Positions 9,060 through 10,827 of a stretch of DNA of 10,827 nucleotides are shown piece after piece. This DNA comes from Nitrospirota bacterium (GTDB lineage Bacteria; Nitrospinota; Nitrospinia; Nitrospinales; VA-1), in the NCBI GenBank assembly GCA_003235465.1, contig QJWD01000379.1:1-10827 (forward strand), read 5' to 3'. The position numbers and the translations under genes are program-made. The notes beneath the pieces were generated by a model. That model was not told the DNA's origin. It worked only from the letters and a program-made list of their open reading frames with translations, and made no database searches. Positions within the stretch are counted from its first letter, which is position 1, and every line of letters begins with the position of its first letter.

Positions 9060-10446
9060 AGAATGTGGCGTGGTGGGGGTTTACGGCCACCCGGAAGCGG
9101 CCAACCTGACCTACCTCGGTCTTTACGCGCTGCAGCACCGTGGCCAGGAGAGCACCGGCATCGTGTCCAGCCACAAGGGCAGGATGCACCTGGAGGTCGG
9201 CATGGGCCTGGTGGCCGACACCTTCACCACCGAGCGCCTTCAGCGCCTGAAGGGAAGCCTGGCCATCGGCCACAACCGCTACTCCACCGCCGGCGAAAGC
9301 CAGCTCGCCAACGCGCAGCCGTGCCTGACCAATTACTCCGGCGGTTCGCTGGCGCTCGCCCACAACGGCAACCTGGTCAACGCCAATGCCATCCGCGACA
9401 ACCTGGTGGCGCACGGCGCGATCTTCCAGTCGACCAACGACAGCGAGGTGATCATCCACCTGATGGCGCAGTCGGGCGAGGATAATTTTGTCGACCAGGC
9501 GGCGGCCGCGCTCAAGCGGGTGCAGGGCGCCTACTCGCTGGTGCTGATGACCGAAAGCGAGCTGCTTGCCGCGCGCGACCCGCACGGCTTCCGCCCGCTG
9601 TGCCTCGGCCGCGTCGACGACGGCTACGTGGTGGCCTCCGAATCCTGCGTGCTCGACCTCATCGAAGGCGAATACATCAGGGAGATCGAGCCCGGCGAAC
9701 TGGTGCTCATCAACGACCAGGGGGTCAAGTCGTTTTTCCCGTTCAAGAAAACCCCGACCCGGCAGTGCGTGTTCGAGCACATCTACTTCGCCCGGCCCGA
9801 CAGCTTCCTGTTCAACGATCACGTCTACCGGGTGAGGAAGGCGATGGGCCGCGAGATGGCGAAGGAATCCCCCGCCGAGGTCGACATCGTCTCCCCGGTG
9901 CCGGACTCCGGCGTCATCTCCGCCATGGGGTACGCCGAGGAACTCGGCATTCCGTTCGAGATGGGGCTCATCCGCAACCATTACGTCGGCCGCACCTTCA
10001 TCGAACCGCAGTCGCAGATCCGCCATTTCGGCGTGAAGGTGAAACTGAACGCGGTGCGCGACGTCATCGAGGGCAAGCGGGTTGCCATCATCGACGACTC
10101 CATCGTACGCGGCACCACCAGCCGCAAGATCGTCAAGATGCTGCGCGACTCGGGGGCGAAGGAAGTGCACGTGCGCATCAGCTCGCCGCCCATCCTGCAC
10201 CCCTGCTTCTACGGCATCGACACGCCCACCTGCAGCGAACTCCTCGCCTCCACCCACAGCCTGGAGGAGGCGCGGCGGTTTCTCGGTGCGGATTCCCTCC
10301 ACTACCTGAGCATTGAAAAGATGTTGAAGGTGTTCGGGGAGGACAAGGAAAAATTCTGCACCGCCTGCTTCGACGGCTCCTACCCCGTGCCCATCGTCGC
10401 ACGGGAAACCGAAGTCGAACAGATCCCCCTGTTTACCGGCGAATAG
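9040..10446 (+). CDS. purF: Amidophosphoribosyltransferase PurF
   Basis: This 468-residue enzyme makes 5-phosphoribosylamine from PRPP and glutamine, the first committed and feedback-inhibited step of purine synthesis. The N-terminal Ntn glutaminase domain begins [11 protein letters not shown]9, so an 8-residue propeptide must be cut off to expose the catalytic Cys. [12 protein letters not shown] (30-41) and GHNRYSTAG (77-85) follow. The C-terminal phosphoribosyltransferase domain has the PRPP loop [12 protein letters not shown] (350-361). Cys243, Cys389, Cys440 and Cys443 match the four [4Fe-4S] ligands of the Bacillus-type enzyme, where the cluster relates to stability and oxygen sensitivity. 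The ATG lies inside the purL 3' end. A GGAG sits 17 bases upstream, too far to act well, so coupling to purL translation is likely. It is the last gene of the operon. Confidence 0.97.
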   Translation: MFDKLHEECGVVGVYGHPEAANLTYLGLYALQHRGQESTGIVSSHKGRMHLEVGMGLVADTFTTERLQRLKGSLAIGHNRYSTAGESQLANAQPCLTNYSGGSLALAHNGNLVNANAIRDNLVAHGAIFQSTNDSEVIIHLMAQSGEDNFVDQAAAALKRVQGAYSLVLMTESELLAARDPHGFRPLCLGRVDDGYVVASESCVLDLIEGEYIREIEPGELVLINDQGVKSFFPFKKTPTRQCVFEHIYFARPDSFLFNDHVYRVRKAMGREMAKESPAEVDIVSPVPDSGVISAMGYAEELGIPFEMGLIRNHYVGRTFIEPQSQIRHFGVKVKLNAVRDVIEGKRVAIIDDSIVRGTTSRKIVKMLRDSGAKEVHVRISSPPILHPCFYGIDTPTCSELLASTHSLEEARRFLGADSLHYLSIEKMLKVFGEDKEKFCTACFDGSYPVPIVARETEVEQIPLFTGE

Positions 10447-10476
10447 ACCCAAGCCTCGGGACGGCCGGGCCTCGCC

Positions 10477-10827
10477 TCACTTAGCGGCGGGCGCCAAAGG
10501 TTCGCCGTCGCCTGCAAGCGGCTGGGGCTTCTTTTCCTCAAGAACCTCGGCGGACGCCAGGGCCTTGCCCAGCGCGTCGAGATCCTCCCTGTAATCGGCT
10601 AGCGAGCGGTCGAGCTGGTTCTGCGTTTCGCGGATGCGCTCGAAGCGTTCCCTGATCACCTGAAACTCGTCCTGACTGAGAACCACCCGGCCAAGCAGGC
10701 GCTCGGCCTCTGGCTGGGCAGGCGAACCGGCCTCCGGCGCATCGGAAAACAGCCCGCTGAAGATCTTCTTGAGAGCGCCCTCCAGAGTGGGCTCCATGGC
10801 GATGTTGTCCTCGTAGCCGACGATGAC
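10477..10827 (-). CDS. UPF0182 (COG1615)-like membrane protein, C-terminal end only
   Basis: The minus-strand frame is open from the right edge to TGA at 10477-10479, giving 116 residues. An internal ATG at 10797 is not needed as a start, because the upstream residues VIVGYEDNIA run smoothly into MEPTLEGALKKIFSGLF. From memory, a motif of this form (VIVAYG..IAM.PTL.EAL..LF) closes the conserved part of UPF0182 proteins, which are large proteins with several N-terminal membrane segments and unknown function. The rest here (about residues 35-116) is a hydrophilic, charged tail with probable coiled-coil character (FERIRETQNQLDRSLADYRE). It ends in an Ala/Pro/Gly-rich stretch. The membrane part lies outside the window. 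It converges on purF with a 30-base gap and no visible terminator. The family assignment rests on about 25 residues. Confidence 0.65.
   Translation of the reverse strand, partial: VIVGYEDNIAMEPTLEGALKKIFSGLFSDAPEAGSPAQPEAERLLGRVVLSQDEFQVIRERFERIRETQNQLDRSLADYREDLDALGKALASAEVLEEKKPQPLAGDGEPLAPAAK

Noticed and set aside
8998..10452. A 484-residue open frame on the minus strand opposite purF
   Set aside because: It covers almost exactly the purF gene, has the same low-complexity shadow composition, and no recognisable domain or ribosome binding site.
10447..10476. Terminator between purF and the convergent UPF0182-like gene
   Set aside because: GC-rich, but no clean stem and no T-run on either strand in the 30-base gap.

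Overview
The window is a GC-rich bacterial chromosomal segment built mostly of purine-nucleotide biosynthesis genes. I see no phage, CRISPR array, transposase, tRNA or rRNA. Formylglycinamidine (FGAM) synthase is encoded as three separate subunits (PurS, PurQ and the small PurL of about 750 residues). This argues against typical beta- or gammaproteobacteria, which use one large PurL. PurF has an N-terminal propeptide and the cysteine pattern of the [4Fe-4S] type. The C-terminal end of a UPF0182/COG1615-like membrane protein lies at the right edge. Together these suggest a GC-rich, deep-branching or uncultured lineage, but I cannot name the phylum from this stretch.

Layout. (1) Positions 1-2248, plus strand: the 3' part of guaB (IMP dehydrogenase), then complete guaA (GMP synthase). 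These are the two steps from IMP to GMP. (2) Position 2292 onward: a terminator usable from both strands separates guaA from a convergent small protein with two CBS domains (2341-2748, minus). (3) Positions 2905-3570, plus: a visibly AT-richer island holding a decayed gene. It resembles the C-terminal half of an SGNH-hydrolase-like protein, has no proper start, and is cut by an in-frame TAA. (4) Positions 3627-5675, minus: a large class II aldolase / short-chain dehydrogenase fusion of the rhamnulose-phosphate aldolase-lactaldehyde dehydrogenase type. (5) Positions 5851-10446, plus: a compact purS-purQ-purL-purF operon, with purQ/purL overlapping by 4 bases and purL/purF by 20. (6) Positions 10477-10827, minus: the C-terminal end of the UPF0182-like protein, convergent with purF.

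How they work together. PurF makes phosphoribosylamine, the first committed step of purine synthesis. PurS, PurQ and PurL form the FGAM synthase complex four steps into the pathway. GuaB and GuaA convert the end product IMP to GMP. The CBS protein could sense adenine nucleotides, but that is inference. The aldolase/dehydrogenase gene and the decayed gene have no obvious link to purine metabolism. The window looks largely ordinary, and I found no convincing new system. The items most worth a second look are the decayed AT-rich gene, the almost leaderless arrangement of purS, and the isolated aldolase/dehydrogenase.
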